A stretch of 64,000 nucleotides of DNA from Ectopseudomonas mendocina (GTDB lineage: Bacteria > Pseudomonadota > Gammaproteobacteria > Pseudomonadales > Pseudomonadaceae), in contig NZ_VRYE01000008.1 of the NCBI RefSeq assembly GCF_008041835.1, forward strand, positions 1 to 64,000, given 5' to 3'. The position numbers and the translations under genes were made by a program. Positions 28,705 through 46,232 of this stretch are shown one piece after another (the first letter of the stretch is position 1; every line of letters starts with the position of its first letter). The notes beneath the pieces were generated by a model. It worked only from the letters and a program-made list of their open reading frames with translations. It did no database searches and was not told the DNA's origin.

Positions 28705-29838
28705 ATGAGCAGACCTATTCGCGTCGCACTGGTCGCCGGTGAGGCGTCCGGTGACATCCTCGGCTGCGGCCTGATGCAGGCCATCAAACAGCGCCATCCG
28801 GATGCCGAGTTCATTGGTGTTGGCGGCGCGCGCATGGAGGCCGAAGGCCTTAAATCCTTTTTCCCGATGGAGCGCCTGGCCGTGATGGGCTTGGTCGAGG
28901 TGCTTGGCCGTCTGTTCGAGTTGCTCCGCCGCCGTCGTCAACTGGCTCGCGAGCTGATTGCTGCCAAACCGGACGTGTTCATCGGCATCGATGCACCCGA
29001 TTTCAACCTGGGCCTGGAGCTCAAGCTGCGCCGTGCCGGAATCAAGACCGTGCACTACGTCAGCCCCTCGGTCTGGGCCTGGCGGCAGAAGCGCGTGCTG
29101 AAGATTCGCGAAGCCTGCGACCTGATGCTGACCCTGTTCCCGTTCGAGGCGCAGTTCTACGACGAGCATAAGGTGCCGGTGCGCTTCGTTGGTCATCCGC
29201 TGGCCGATGCGATTCCGCAGCAAGCTGATCGTGCTGCTGCGCGCGAGGCGCTGGATCTGCCGCAGGATGAGCCCGTGGTGGCCCTGATGCCCGGCAGTCG
29301 TGGTGGTGAAGTCGCGCGTCTCGGTGAGCTGTTTCTCGATGCGGCGATTCGTCTGCGTGCACTGCGCCCTGGCATTCGTTTCCTGCTGCCTTGCGCCACA
29401 CCCGAGCGTCGCGTGCAGCTGGAACAGATGCTGGCCGGGCGTGATTTGCCGCTGACGCTGCTCAATGGCCGCTCCCATGAGGCGTTGGCTGCCTGCGATG
29501 CGGTGTTGATCGCCTCGGGTACCGCGACCCTGGAAGCGCTGTTGTACAAGCGGCCGATGGTGGTGGCGTACCGCGTAGCGCCACTGACCTATCGCATCCT
29601 CAAGCGTCTGGTGAAAAGTCCCTATATCTCGCTGCCTAATCTGCTGGCCGAGCGCCTGCTGGTACCTGAGCTGATTCAGGATGCAGCGACTCCCGAGGCT
29701 CTGGCTCAGGCCGTTGCGCCGTTGATCGACGGTGGGCAAGTGCAGACCGAGGGTTTCGACGTGATCCATCGCGCGCTGCGCCGCGACGCCTCGGTGTTGG
29801 CGGCTGACGCGGTGTTGAAACTGGCGGGGCGCGACTGA
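28705..29838 (+). CDS. lpxB: Lipid-A-disaccharide synthase
   Basis: A 377-residue GT-B glycosyltransferase of family GT19 joining lipid X and UDP-2,3-diacylglucosamine. The N-terminal [14 protein letters not shown] and the central [22 protein letters not shown] and [11 protein letters not shown] segments are family signatures; [20 protein letters not shown] lies near residue 285. The last base overlaps the rnhB start (TGATG). Confidence 0.97.
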   Translation: MSRPIRVALVAGEASGDILGCGLMQAIKQRHPDAEFIGVGGARMEAEGLKSFFPMERLAVMGLVEVLGRLFELLRRRRQLARELIAAKPDVFIGIDAPDFNLGLELKLRRAGIKTVHYVSPSVWAWRQKRVLKIREACDLMLTLFPFEAQFYDEHKVPVRFVGHPLADAIPQQADRAAAREALDLPQDEPVVALMPGSRGGEVARLGELFLDAAIRLRALRPGIRFLLPCATPERRVQLEQMLAGRDLPLTLLNGRSHEALAACDAVLIASGTATLEALLYKRPMVVAYRVAPLTYRILKRLVKSPYISLPNLLAERLLVPELIQDAATPEALAQAVAPLIDGGQVQTEGFDVIHRALRRDASVLAADAVLKLAGRD

Positions 29839-30464
29839 TGCAGCTGGGGCTCGACTTCACGCTGGTTGAGGAACTGGTCGCGGGTGTCGACGAGGTCGGT
29901 CGTGGCCCGCTCTGCGGTGCGGTGGTCACGGCGGCGGTGATCCTCGACCCGGCGCGGCCGATTCTTGGCCTGAATGACTCGAAGAAGCTTTCCGAGGCGC
30001 GTCGCGCGGTGTTGTTCGACGAGATTCGCGAAAAGGCCCAGGCCTGGTGCATCGCCCGCGCCGAGGTGGAGGAGATCGATCGGTTGAATATCCTGCATGC
30101 CACCATGCTGGCCATGCAGCGCGCCGTCGAAGGGCTGAGCGTGACACCCAGACTGGCACTGATCGACGGCAATCGCTGTCCAAAGCTGGCGGTGCCGAGT
30201 GCGCCGGTGGTCAAGGGCGATAGTCGGGTGCCGGCAATAGCCGCGGCTTCGATCCTGGCCAAGGTCAGTCGCGACCGCGAGATGGTCGAGATGGATCGTC
30301 TCTATCCCGGTTACGGCATCGCTGGCCACAAGGGCTATCCCACGCCCGTTCACCTAGAAGCCCTGCAGCGCCTGGGGCCGACGCCTATTCATCGGCGTTC
30401 CTTCGCACCGGTGCGCGCATTGCTCGAGCCTGTAGCTGTCGATTGTATCGCCGCTACAGTCTGA
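29838..30464 (+). CDS. rnhB: Ribonuclease HII
   Basis: A 208-residue type 2 RNase H that cleaves RNA-DNA hybrids and single ribonucleotides in DNA. The active-site acidic residues are in [14 protein letters not shown] near residue 15 and in [13 protein letters not shown] near 110. The [21 protein letters not shown] segment is also conserved. It ends the lpx cluster; dnaE follows after 71 bp, so replication and RNA removal genes adjoin. Confidence 0.96.
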   Translation: MQLGLDFTLVEELVAGVDEVGRGPLCGAVVTAAVILDPARPILGLNDSKKLSEARRAVLFDEIREKAQAWCIARAEVEEIDRLNILHATMLAMQRAVEGLSVTPRLALIDGNRCPKLAVPSAPVVKGDSRVPAIAAASILAKVSRDREMVEMDRLYPGYGIAGHKGYPTPVHLEALQRLGPTPIHRRSFAPVRALLEPVAVDCIAATV

Positions 30465-30535
30465 ACCTCTGGCCCTCAGCCAGACCCGCTTAGGCTACAA
30501 TCCGCGCTTTGTCGTTTTCACCTGCAAGGCCGCCC

Positions 30536-34066
<3,531 letters not shown>

Positions 34067-34072
34067 TGCAAG

Positions 34073-34119
34073 AGGGGAAAATACCCCTTTGTGTTGGCAT
34101 CGACACCTGCGGGTGTCGA
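34073..34119 (+). terminator. Two hairpins after dnaE
   Basis: AGGGGAAAATACCCCTTTG (from 34073) is a short terminator-like stem, and TCGACACCTGCGGGTGTCGA (34100-34119) is a perfect eight-base-pair stem without a T run. Together they probably end the dnaE transcript. Confidence 0.5.
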
Positions 34120-34157
34120 CCCGTTGCGTCCTATCCCTTAAGGTAGGGCGCCTAGAA

Positions 34158-34306
34158 AACCGCTGAAAAACTACCTGCGTTGCCGCTGCTGCGTTAAAAA
34201 CAGGCTCAGAATGCTCATTTACAGTAGTAAAGTCGCCCGCGACTCCGACCGTTCTTCGCCTGTTTTTGCCTTGCATCGGCTGCCTCGCCTACGTTTTTCA
34301 GCGGTT
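34158..34306. mobile_element. MITE-like non-coding element with 14-bp terminal inverted repeats
   Basis: The 149-bp stretch begins AACCGCTGAAAAAC and ends GTTTTTCAGCGGTT, a perfect 14-base inverted terminal match. The interior contains further matched pieces (AAAACAGGC near the left and GCCTGTTTTT near the right), so the RNA or single strand could fold over most of its length. There is no open frame, and it fills the dnaE-accA gap. I recall closely similar sequences scattered between genes of many pseudomonads, which fits a transposase-less element moved in trans. Flanking target duplications are not clear. Confidence 0.65.
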
Positions 34307-34360
34307 CCCTAATGGATACAGCTCCCCGGCCACTTGGCCGTCGACGCAAGACGGATGACT

Positions 34361-35311
34361 ATGAACCCGAATTTCCTCGATTTCGAACAGCCGATCGCCG
34401 ACCTGCAAGCCAAGATCGAAGAGCTACGCCTGGTTGGCAATGACAATTCGCTGAATATCGGCGACGAGATTGCCCGCCTGCAGGACAAGAGCAGCGCCCT
34501 GACCGAAAGCATCTTCGGCAACCTGACCAGCTGGCAGATCGCGCAGCTCGCGCGTCACCCACGCCGCCCCTACACCCTGGATTACATCCAGCACATCTTC
34601 ACCGAGTTCGACGAGCTGCATGGTGATCGTCACTTCTCCGACGACGCCGCCATCGTCGGTGGTGTGGCGCGTCTGGGTGATCAGCCGGTGATGATCATCG
34701 GTCACCAGAAAGGCCGTGAAGTGCGCGAGAAGGTGCGCCGCAACTTCGGCATGCCGCGCCCGGAGGGCTACCGCAAGGCCTGCCGCCTGATGGAGATGGC
34801 CGAGCGCTTCAAGATGCCGATCCTCACCTTCATCGACACCCCCGGCGCCTACCCGGGTATTGATGCCGAAGAGCGTGGCCAGAGCGAGGCCATCGCCTGG
34901 AACCTGCGGGTGATGGCGCGCCTGAAAACCCCGATCATCGCCACCGTGATTGGTGAAGGTGGTTCCGGCGGTGCGCTGGCCATTGGCGTCTGCGACCAAC
35001 TGAACATGCTGCAGTATTCCACCTACTCGGTGATCTCGCCGGAAGGTTGCGCCTCGATCCTCTGGCGTACCGCCGAGAAGGCGCCGGATGCTGCCGAGGC
35101 CATGGGCATTACCGCTGAGCGTCTGAAGGATCTGGGCATCGTCGATCAGGTGATCGCTGAGCCGCTGGGTGGCGCCCATCGTGATCCGGCTGCGGCATCG
35201 GAATCGATCCGCCAGGAACTGACCAAGCAGCTCGCCAGCCTGCAGAAGTACGATACCGATGCCCTGCTCAAGCGCCGTTACGATCGCCTGATGAGCTACG
35301 GCATCGCCTAA
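34361..35311 (+). CDS. accA: Acetyl-CoA carboxylase carboxyltransferase subunit alpha
   Basis: A 316-residue subunit that with AccD transfers carboxyl from biotin to acetyl-CoA, forming malonyl-CoA. It begins [23 protein letters not shown] as in other Pseudomonas AccA proteins; the upstream in-frame start at 34334 would add nine residues without a ribosome binding site. Crotonase-fold motifs include [22 protein letters not shown] and [13 protein letters not shown] near residue 200. The nearest upstream sequence is the mobile-like element, so its promoter may lie within or be affected by it. Confidence 0.97.
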   Translation: MNPNFLDFEQPIADLQAKIEELRLVGNDNSLNIGDEIARLQDKSSALTESIFGNLTSWQIAQLARHPRRPYTLDYIQHIFTEFDELHGDRHFSDDAAIVGGVARLGDQPVMIIGHQKGREVREKVRRNFGMPRPEGYRKACRLMEMAERFKMPILTFIDTPGAYPGIDAEERGQSEAIAWNLRVMARLKTPIIATVIGEGGSGGALAIGVCDQLNMLQYSTYSVISPEGCASILWRTAEKAPDAAEAMGITAERLKDLGIVDQVIAEPLGGAHRDPAAASESIRQELTKQLASLQKYDTDALLKRRYDRLMSYGIA

Positions 35312-35328
35312 GCCTCTCAACGGCTGTT

Positions 35329-35394
35329 GTAGGGTGCGCTGTGCGCACCAGTGGCTGTAGCCGCCGTTATCCTGGTGCGCACGGCGCATCCGAC
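35329..35394. repeat. Interspersed inverted repeat, family B copy (accA-tilS)
   Basis: GTAGGGTGCGCTGTGCGCACCAG at left and CTGGTGCGCACGGCGCATCC at right are near-perfect inverted arms around a 20-base spacer. Other copies: 40904-40964 and 44752-44802. Confidence 0.7.
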
Positions 35395-35412
35395 GATATC
35401 TATCGCACACCA

Positions 35413-35440
35413 CCACGGGCCTTCGGGCCCGTTGTTGTTT
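35413..35440 (+). terminator. Terminator-like hairpin between accA and tilS
   Basis: ACGGGCCTTCGGGCCCGT is a G+C-rich stem with a small loop followed by the T-rich TGTTGTTT. It lies 12 bases before tilS, so it may be partial. Confidence 0.6.
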
Positions 35441-35451
35441 AAGCTTGGCCG

Positions 35452-36774
35452 ATGACCGATCTCAGCATTCGCCTGCGCCAGGCCATGCAGCCGTGGCACA
35501 CGGCTCCTGCCTGGCGTATTGCCTTCTCCGGTGGCCTGGACTCCAGCGTGCTGCTGCATCTGCTCGCCGACTGGGCGCGGCACGAGGATCTGCCGCCTCT
35601 CTCCGCCATTCATGTCCATCATGGTCTGCAGCCGGCGGCCGATGCCTGGCCGGAGCATTGCGCGCAGTTTTGTGCCCGCCTGGATATTCCCTTGGAGGTC
35701 GTCAGGGTGCAGGTGGCGCCCGGGGCAAGTCTGGAACAGGCCGCGCGGCGGGTGCGTTATGCGGCGTTCGCTGAGCGACTGGGCTCTGGCGAGGTATTGC
35801 TCGGCGCCCAGCATCGTGATGACCAGGCCGAAACCCTGCTGTTTCGTCTGTTGCGGGGCGCTGGCGTGCGCGGGCTGGCAGCGATGCCGGCCAGTCGGCC
35901 GTTGGGGCAGGGCCACCTGGTTCGGCCACTGCTCGACTGCTCACGGGCTGAGTTGCAGGTCTATGCGCAGAGGCGTGGGCTTGCCTGGATCGAGGATCCG
36001 AGCAATGCCGACGAGTGTTTCAGTCGCAATTTCCTGCGTAGGCAGGTCATGCCGCTGCTGGCCGAGCGCTGGCCGCAGGTGACGGCAAGCCTTGCGCGTA
36101 GCGCCGGTCATCTGGGTGAGGCCCAGCAATTGCTGGAAGAGCTTGCCGAGATGGACCTGGTGGCTGCGCGTGGCGTTTGCGCATTATCCTGGTTGCCTTT
36201 GCCTTCTCTGGATTTGTCGGCCGTTACCGCGTTGAGCGATGCGCGTCAGCGCAATTTGCTGCGGTATTGGCTGGCGCCCCGGAGTCGAATGCCCGATAGC
36301 GATCATTGGGCGGGTTGGCATGACCTGCGCGATGCCGCTGCCGATGCTGCGCCGATCTGGAAACTGGCCGATGGCGAGTTGCACCGTGCCGATGGGCGGC
36401 TTTGGTGGCTCAGTGGTGAGTGGCTGCGGCCGCTGGATCCACTCGATCTAGCCTGCGACTCGTTTTCCGAATCGGTCGAACTTCCCGGCAATGGTCATGT
36501 GCATCTACAGGGCGAGTTGCCGCAAGGTCGCTGGCATTTGCGTTACCGCCAGGGTGGTGAGTCGCTGCAGGTGCCGGGGCGTGGGCGGCGTGATCTCAAA
36601 CGCTTGCTGAACGAGATGCGCGTGCCGGCATTCGTGCGCCCACGCCTGCCGCTGCTGTTCGATGGCGATGAGCTGATGGCGGTGGCGAACCTGTCGCAGT
36701 TGTCAGAAATCCAGGCTGGCGGGGCGACTCTGTACTGGTCGCCGCCTATCGGCGCACAAGGTTTGAGCTGGTAA
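35452..36774 (+). CDS. tilS: tRNA(Ile)-lysidine synthetase
   Basis: A 440-residue N-type ATP pyrophosphatase that converts C34 of tRNA-Ile(CAU) to lysidine so it reads AUA. The PP-loop motif is AFSGGLDSSVLLHLLA near residue 25, followed by HVHHGLQPAADAWPEHC and the GAQHRDDQAETLLFRLLRG block near 125. A C-terminal TilS domain ends GLSW. It is preceded by accA and followed by pyrG, the usual Pseudomonas order. Confidence 0.93.
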   Translation: MTDLSIRLRQAMQPWHTAPAWRIAFSGGLDSSVLLHLLADWARHEDLPPLSAIHVHHGLQPAADAWPEHCAQFCARLDIPLEVVRVQVAPGASLEQAARRVRYAAFAERLGSGEVLLGAQHRDDQAETLLFRLLRGAGVRGLAAMPASRPLGQGHLVRPLLDCSRAELQVYAQRRGLAWIEDPSNADECFSRNFLRRQVMPLLAERWPQVTASLARSAGHLGEAQQLLEELAEMDLVAARGVCALSWLPLPSLDLSAVTALSDARQRNLLRYWLAPRSRMPDSDHWAGWHDLRDAAADAAPIWKLADGELHRADGRLWWLSGEWLRPLDPLDLACDSFSESVELPGNGHVHLQGELPQGRWHLRYRQGGESLQVPGRGRRDLKRLLNEMRVPAFVRPRLPLLFDGDELMAVANLSQLSEIQAGGATLYWSPPIGAQGLSW

Positions 36775-36895
36775 GGCCTTTCGGGTAGACTACGCTCCCG
36801 TCTTAATACAGCTTTTGCCGACTCCCTCAGGGGGCTTGGCGGGCATGCCATTGTTCGTACTGATGGCGATCCTTTGCTTTCCCCGGCGGCACTGA

Positions 36896-40843
<3,948 letters not shown>

Positions 40844-40857
40844 TCACTGCGTGATAG

Positions 40858-40885
40858 AAAAGGGCGACGCAAGTCGCCCTTTTTT
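40858..40885 (+). terminator. Rho-independent terminator of eno
   Basis: AAAAGGGCGAC and GTCGCCCTTTTTT form an eleven-base stem around GCAA with a run of six T. Strong intrinsic terminator. Confidence 0.9.
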
Positions 40886-40903
40886 GTAGGCGATGGCTAC
40901 TTT

Positions 40904-40964
40904 GTAGGGTGCGCCGTGCGCACCAGCGTCGATGGCGGATTGCTGGTGCGCACGGCGCACCCTG
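40904..40964. repeat. Interspersed inverted repeat, family B copy (eno-ftsB)
   Basis: GTAGGGTGCGCCGTGCGCACCAG and CTGGTGCGCACGGCGCACCCTG are almost perfect inverted arms around a 17-base spacer. This is the cleanest of the three full copies. Confidence 0.75.
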
Positions 40965-41112
40965 TCACTGCGAATCCGCGGTGCGTTTATCGGTCTCTTG
41001 GAACCTTTGCACGGATGCAGGTACTGAAATCCCATGTCACTCATCAGACGGCTTCTTTTCAAGCGTGAACGCAGCCCCTACCATGCCGATGACTCAATCT
41101 GCGAGCCGCTCC

Positions 41113-41391
41113 ATGCGTAGTCCGTACTGGCTGTTCATCGTGCTGATCCTGTTGCTGGCCGGACTGCAGTACCGACTGTGGGTCGGCGAGGGCAGTCTTG
41201 CCCAGGTCAGCCGTCTGCAGCAGCAGATCGCCGAGCAGCAAGGCGAGAACGAGCGCCTGCTGGAGCGCAACCGTATCCTCGAAGCCGAGGTGATGGAGCT
41301 CAAGCGCGGCATGGAGACCGTCGAAGAGCGTGCGCGACAGGAGTTGGGCATGCTCAAAGAGGGTGAAACCCTCTACCTGCTGACCGAATGA
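41113..41391 (+). CDS. ftsB: Cell division protein FtsB
   Basis: A 92-residue bitopic membrane protein of the FtsQLB divisome complex. One transmembrane segment (WLFIVLILLLAGLQYRLWVG) is followed by a heptad-patterned coiled coil (VSRLQQQIAEQQGENERLLERN) and a conserved ARQELGMLKEGETLY end. The ATG at 41113 gives the family N-terminus; ATGs at 41083 and 41089 would add ten or eight polar residues. The stop overlaps ispD (ATGA), as in many gammaproteobacteria. Confidence 0.93.
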   Translation: MRSPYWLFIVLILLLAGLQYRLWVGEGSLAQVSRLQQQIAEQQGENERLLERNRILEAEVMELKRGMETVEERARQELGMLKEGETLYLLTE

Positions 41392-42086
41392 GCGTCCAGT
41401 TCTGGCTGGTGATCCCAGCAGCGGGTGTCGGGGCGCGGATGGCCGCTGACCGCCCCAAACAGTACCTGCAGATCGCCGGTCGCTGCATCCTCGAACACAG
41501 CCTGCATTGCTTTCTCGATCATCCCGGCTTGTTGGGCGCCATGGTCTGCGTGGCGCTGGACGATCCGTTCTGGCCGCAGCTCCCGGTTGCCAGCGATCCG
41601 CGTGTACGCCGCGCGCCCGGTGGGCGTGAGCGGGGCGATTCGGTGCTGGCTGGATTGCAGGCGCTGCTTGCCGAGGGCGCAGGCGCTGAGGACTGGGTGC
41701 TGGTGCATGACGCCGCGCGCCCCAATCTGGCCAGACAGGACCTGGACCGTTTGCTGGCAGAGTTGGCCGATGATCCGGTGGGCGGCCTGCTGGCGGTGCC
41801 GGCGCGCGATACGCTCAAGCGTGCCAGTGCAGACGGGCGAGTGGTGCAGACCGTGGATCGCAGTGTGATCTGGCAGGCCTATACGCCGCAGATGTTCCGC
41901 CTGGGAGCGCTGCAAGAGGCTCTGGCGCAGGCGCTCGCCGAAGGCGTCGCAGTGACCGATGAGGCCTCGGCCATGGAGTGGTCAGGGCAGTCGCCCCGGC
42001 TCATCGAAGGCCGGGCGGATAACCTCAAGGTCACCCGCCCGGAAGATTTGCATTATCTACAGTCCATATGGCCGCAAGACCGTTGA
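41388..42086 (+). CDS. ispD: 2-C-methyl-D-erythritol 4-phosphate cytidylyltransferase
   Basis: A 232-residue nucleotidyltransferase making CDP-ME from MEP and CTP. The N-terminal VIPAAGVGARMAADRPKQYLQI holds the CTP-binding glycine loop with the catalytic arginine and lysine; WVLVHDAARPNL lies near residue 105 and DNLKVTRPEDL near the end. It is coupled to ftsB by overlap. ispF is usually adjacent, but here the formaldehyde module separates the two by 3.7 kb. Confidence 0.95.
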   Translation: MSVQFWLVIPAAGVGARMAADRPKQYLQIAGRCILEHSLHCFLDHPGLLGAMVCVALDDPFWPQLPVASDPRVRRAPGGRERGDSVLAGLQALLAEGAGAEDWVLVHDAARPNLARQDLDRLLAELADDPVGGLLAVPARDTLKRASADGRVVQTVDRSVIWQAYTPQMFRLGALQEALAQALAEGVAVTDEASAMEWSGQSPRLIEGRADNLKVTRPEDLHYLQSIWPQDR

Positions 42087-42101
42087 ACTAGAACTGTCGC
42101 A

Positions 42102-42425
42102 TCAGTGTGTCCAGCGCTTGGCATCTTTGCCCAGGTTGCGATCCAGCGCGTTGGTCAGCTTGTTCATGGCGCCATCGATGGCTTGCTGCAGTTCTTCGGC
42201 ATCGTGGGATACCGTCAGCGGGTCGCGACCTTTCATCCGCGCCTCGACTTTGCAGCGTTTGTCCTGCGGGCCGCTCTTTAGCGCGTTCTCGTCGGAGAGG
42301 TGGACTTCGATCCGGGTGAGGTGGTCCGCGTAGCGTTGCAGCTTGCTGCGCACGCGATTACTGATGTCGTCCGTGAAGGCCATCGATGAGGTAACGTGTT
42401 TACCGCTATTGACCAGAACCTGCAT
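42102..42425 (-). CDS. HPF/RaiA-family ribosome-associated protein
   Basis: A 107-residue protein with the HPF/RaiA fold: an N-terminal strand MQVLVNSGKHV, a long basic helix (SNRVRSKLQRYADHLTRIEVHL) and a second helix LQQAIDGAMNKLTNAL. Such proteins bind the decoding centre during stationary phase. The ATG at 42425 has AGGA at a spacing of 7; an ATG at 42431 is too close to it. This is a stand-alone copy, distinct from the hpf gene normally near rpoN, so its specific role is uncertain. Confidence 0.75.
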   Translation of the reverse strand: MQVLVNSGKHVTSSMAFTDDISNRVRSKLQRYADHLTRIEVHLSDENALKSGPQDKRCKVEARMKGRDPLTVSHDAEELQQAIDGAMNKLTNALDRNLGKDAKRWTH

Positions 42426-42569
42426 AACCATGTCCTCATGCTGCTGAGTGGGTGAGCCCCGCGTGTCTATGGGAGCATCACGTGTGACGCGGCAGTCAGG
42501 GTGCAAGTTTCAAACTGGCTTGTGACAATGCATTGCGGTTCAGCGGGGCGACAGAGTGGTTGCCGCGCG

Positions 42570-43466
42570 TCAGGCTGGCTCGCTGTACTCGCGGCACTGG
42601 CTCAATCCCAGGCGTAGCCAGTCGATCAACTGACGCACCTTGGGCGAGAGATGGCGCTGCTGCGGATACAGCGCCCAGACTGCGGTGTTGGGTGGCCGAT
42701 GCTGTTCCAGCAGGGAAATCAGCCGCCCACTGCGCAGGTGTTCGAGGACGTAGTAGTCCGGTAACTGACACAGGCCAAAACCACGCAGCGCGGCATCGAG
42801 TACGGCCTGACCGCTGTTGCAGCGCCAGTTGCCTTGCACGCGCACCTGGGTTTCCCGGCCGTTTTCGGCGAAGCTCCAGTGATCGCTGCTGCCGATCAGG
42901 CAGTTGTGACGCGCCAGCTCCGACAGCGAATGTAGGTGGCCATAGCGCTGCAGGTAGTCAGGCGCGGCGCACAGGTACATTTCCCGGGGCGCCAGGCGTG
43001 CCGCCATCAATCGCGAGTCCTGCAGGCGGCCCAGGCGAATGGCCAGGTCCAGCCCTTCGTGTAGCAGGTCCAACTGGCGGTTGGATAATTCGATTTCCAC
43101 CCGCAACTGCGGGTGACGAGCCATGAAGTCATTCACCAGCGGCACGATGAAGCGCTCGCCATACGCCACTGAGCAGGTCATGCGCAGCAGTCCCTTGGGC
43201 TCCGCCCCAAGGTCGCCGACTGCCCGCAGCGCTTCTTCGCGCGCATCTTGCAGGCGCTGGCAATGCTGCAGGAACAGTTGCCCGGCCTCGGTCAGCGCCA
43301 CGCGGCGCGTGCTGCGGTAGAACAGGCGGCTTTGCAGGCGATCCTCCAGGCGCGCCACCTGGCGACTGACTTGTGAGGTAGACAGGCCCAGACGTTCGGC
43401 GGCGGCGCTGAACTGGCCACATTCGGCAACTGCGACGAACTCGTCGAGTCCTTCCCAGCGATTCAT
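42570..43466 (-). CDS. gfnR: LysR-type regulator of formaldehyde detoxification
   Basis: A 298-residue LysR regulator with an N-terminal winged helix (FVAVAECGQFSAAAERLGLS, then TSQVSRQVARLEDRL) and a periplasmic-binding-like effector domain. It is divergent from frmA (gap 134 bp), the position held by gfnR (PA3630) in P. aeruginosa, which activates the adjacent adhC-fghA genes. The start MNRWEGLDEF has GGAG seven bases upstream; an ATG at 43484 is the alternative. The symbol is given from synteny and family likeness. Confidence 0.75.
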   Translation of the reverse strand: MNRWEGLDEFVAVAECGQFSAAAERLGLSTSQVSRQVARLEDRLQSRLFYRSTRRVALTEAGQLFLQHCQRLQDAREEALRAVGDLGAEPKGLLRMTCSVAYGERFIVPLVNDFMARHPQLRVEIELSNRQLDLLHEGLDLAIRLGRLQDSRLMAARLAPREMYLCAAPDYLQRYGHLHSLSELARHNCLIGSSDHWSFAENGRETQVRVQGNWRCNSGQAVLDAALRGFGLCQLPDYYVLEHLRSGRLISLLEQHRPPNTAVWALYPQQRHLSPKVRQLIDWLRLGLSQCREYSEPA

Positions 43467-43498
43467 GGTTTGCTCCAGTGTCATTGACGGATGAGCAT

Positions 43499-43520
43499 AT
43501 TATCCCTGTGTGGCAATAAT
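43499..43520. promoter_or_regulatory. Possible LysR-type operator between gfnR and frmA
   Basis: ATTAT and ATAAT flank twelve bases in the divergent gfnR-frmA intergenic region. This matches the T-N11-A type dyads bound by LysR regulators only loosely, and is the clearest dyad in that gap. Confidence 0.3.
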
Positions 43521-43537
43521 GTTTTTATATCTGTTGA

Positions 43538-44713
<1,176 letters not shown>

Positions 44714-44720
44714 TGAAACG

Positions 44721-44744
44721 CCGTGCGGCCTGATGGCCGCACGG
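44721..44744 (+). terminator. Hairpin after frmA
   Basis: CCGTGCGGCC and GGCCGCACGG form a perfect ten-base stem around TGAT, eight bases after the frmA stop. There is no T run, so it may act as a 3' stabiliser or partial terminator before fghA. Confidence 0.55.
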
Positions 44745-44751
44745 AATCTCG

Positions 44752-44802
44752 CGGGGTGCGCCGTGCGCACCGCAATCCCCTGGTGCGCATGGCGCACCCT
44801 AC
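44752..44802. repeat. Interspersed inverted repeat, family B copy (frmA-fghA)
   Basis: GGGGTGCGCCGTGCGCACC at left and TGGTGCGCATGGCGCACCC at right repeat the family B arms inside the frmA-fghA operon gap. The spacer is shorter than in the other copies. Confidence 0.65.
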
Positions 44803-44812
44803 GGAGCGGCCC

Positions 44813-45661
44813 ATGACCCTCGAAATCGTTTCCAGCAACAAGAGCTTCGGCGGCTGGCACAAGCGCTATCGTCATCGTTCCAGCAGTCTCAACTGCGACA
44901 TGGTGTTCGCCGTCTACCTGCCGCCGCAGGCCGAGCAGGGCGCCAAGTTGCCCGCGCTATACTGGCTCAGCGGCCTGACCTGTACCGATGAGAACTTCAT
45001 GCAGAAAGCCGGCGCGCAGCGCATGGCGGCCGAGCTGGGGTTGATCATCGTCGCACCCGACACCAGCCCGCGTGGCGAAGGCGTGGCCGACGATGCCAAT
45101 GGCGCCTATGACTTCGGCCTCGGCGCCGGCTTCTACGTCAATGCCACTCAGGAGCCGTTCGCTCGCCACTACCGCATGTACGACTATGTGGTGCATGAGC
45201 TGCCGGGGCTGATCGAGAGCAATTTCCCGGTTTCGGACAGGCGTGGTATTGCCGGCCATTCCATGGGCGGCCACGGTGCGCTGATCTGTGCGTTGAAGAA
45301 TCCGGGGCGTTACCAGTCGGTGTCGGCGTTCTCGCCGATCAGCAACCCGATGAACTGCCCCTGGGGCGAGAAGGCCTTTTCCCTGTACCTGGGTGAGGAG
45401 CGTTCGCGCTGGCGTGAGTGGGATGCCAGCGTGCTGATCGCCGAAGCCGAGGAGAAACTGCCGATTCTGGTCGATCAGGGCGATCGCGATGATTTCCTCG
45501 AAGGCCAGCTCAAGCCGCAGGCGTTGCAGGCAGCAGCCAAGGCGGCCGCTCATCCGCTGACGCTGCGCATGCAGCCGGGCTATGACCACAGCTATTACTT
45601 CATCGCCAGCTTCATCGATGATCACCTGCGCCATCACGCGGCCGCTTTGCGCCCGGCGTAA
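44813..45661 (+). CDS. fghA: S-formylglutathione hydrolase
   Basis: A 282-residue alpha/beta-hydrolase esterase that releases formate and glutathione from S-formylglutathione, completing the pathway started by FrmA. The oxyanion block [15 protein letters not shown] is near residue 50; the nucleophile is in [15 protein letters not shown] near 147; the final histidine is in [14 protein letters not shown]. The ATG at 44813 has GGAG upstream, and this gives the usual length. Confidence 0.94.
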   Translation: MTLEIVSSNKSFGGWHKRYRHRSSSLNCDMVFAVYLPPQAEQGAKLPALYWLSGLTCTDENFMQKAGAQRMAAELGLIIVAPDTSPRGEGVADDANGAYDFGLGAGFYVNATQEPFARHYRMYDYVVHELPGLIESNFPVSDRRGIAGHSMGGHGALICALKNPGRYQSVSAFSPISNPMNCPWGEKAFSLYLGEERSRWREWDASVLIAEAEEKLPILVDQGDRDDFLEGQLKPQALQAAAKAAAHPLTLRMQPGYDHSYYFIASFIDDHLRHHAAALRPA

Positions 45662-45662
45662 A

Positions 45663-45711
45663 GCGGATTGAATCCGGGGCGTGATTTCCCGGATTTCGTC
45701 CGGGCTACGGG
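45663..45711. repeat. Interspersed palindromic repeat, family A copy 4
   Basis: GCGGATTGAATCCGGGG and CCCGGATTTCGTCCGGGCTACGG are the two arms of family A, with a shorter spacer than in copies 1-3. It directly follows the fghA stop. Confidence 0.65.
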
Positions 45712-45726
45712 CAATGCGGTTAGAAT

Positions 45727-45751
45727 AACGCCCTGACTTTTTCAGGGCGTT
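45727..45751 (+). promoter_or_regulatory. Perfect hairpin in the ispF 5' region
   Basis: AACGCCCTGA (45727-45736) and TCAGGGCGTT (45742-45751) form a ten-base perfect stem around CTTTT. It ends seven bases before the ispF ATG and covers the only G-rich candidate ribosome binding site (CAGGGCG). Upstream TAGAAT at 45721-45726 may be a -10. It could be a terminator for fghA or a translational control stem for ispF. Confidence 0.5.
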
Positions 45752-45758
45752 GTTCTTT

Positions 45759-46232
45759 ATGCGTATCGGTCATGGCTATGACGTACACCGCTTCGGCGAA
45801 GGCGATTTCATCACCCTCGGCGGCGTACGGATTCCCCATAAATTCGGTCTTGTCGCTCACTCCGACGGCGACGTGCTGCTGCACGCGCTGAGCGATGCCC
45901 TGCTCGGTGCGGTGGCGCTGGGTGATATCGGCAAGCACTTTCCCGATACCGATCCGACCTTCAAGGGCGCCGACAGCCGTGCGCTGCTGCGCCATGTGAT
46001 GGGCCTGGTGCGGGGCAAGGGCTACGCGGTGGGCAATGTCGACGCCACAATCATCGCCCAGGCACCGAAGATGGCGCCGCATATCCAGAGCATGCGCGAG
46101 TGCATCGCCGAAGACCTCGGCACCGAGCTTGACCAAGTCAACGTCAAGGCCACCACCACCGAGAAGCTCGGCTTTACCGGGCGTGAGGAAGGTATCGCGG
46201 TGCACGCCGTCGCCTTGCTGATCAAGGTATGA
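45759..46232 (+). CDS. ispF: 2-C-methyl-D-erythritol 2,4-cyclodiphosphate synthase
   Basis: A 157-residue trimeric enzyme converting CDP-ME-2P to the cyclic diphosphate. The zinc-binding motif opens the protein ([12 protein letters not shown]) and continues with [18 protein letters not shown]; the C-terminal [17 protein letters not shown] is the family signature. The upstream start at 45750 is discarded, as the family begins MRIG. The stop overlaps truD (ATGA). No standard Shine-Dalgarno is free of the hairpin before the start. Confidence 0.96.
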   Translation: MRIGHGYDVHRFGEGDFITLGGVRIPHKFGLVAHSDGDVLLHALSDALLGAVALGDIGKHFPDTDPTFKGADSRALLRHVMGLVRGKGYAVGNVDATIIAQAPKMAPHIQSMRECIAEDLGTELDQVNVKATTTEKLGFTGREEGIAVHAVALLIKV

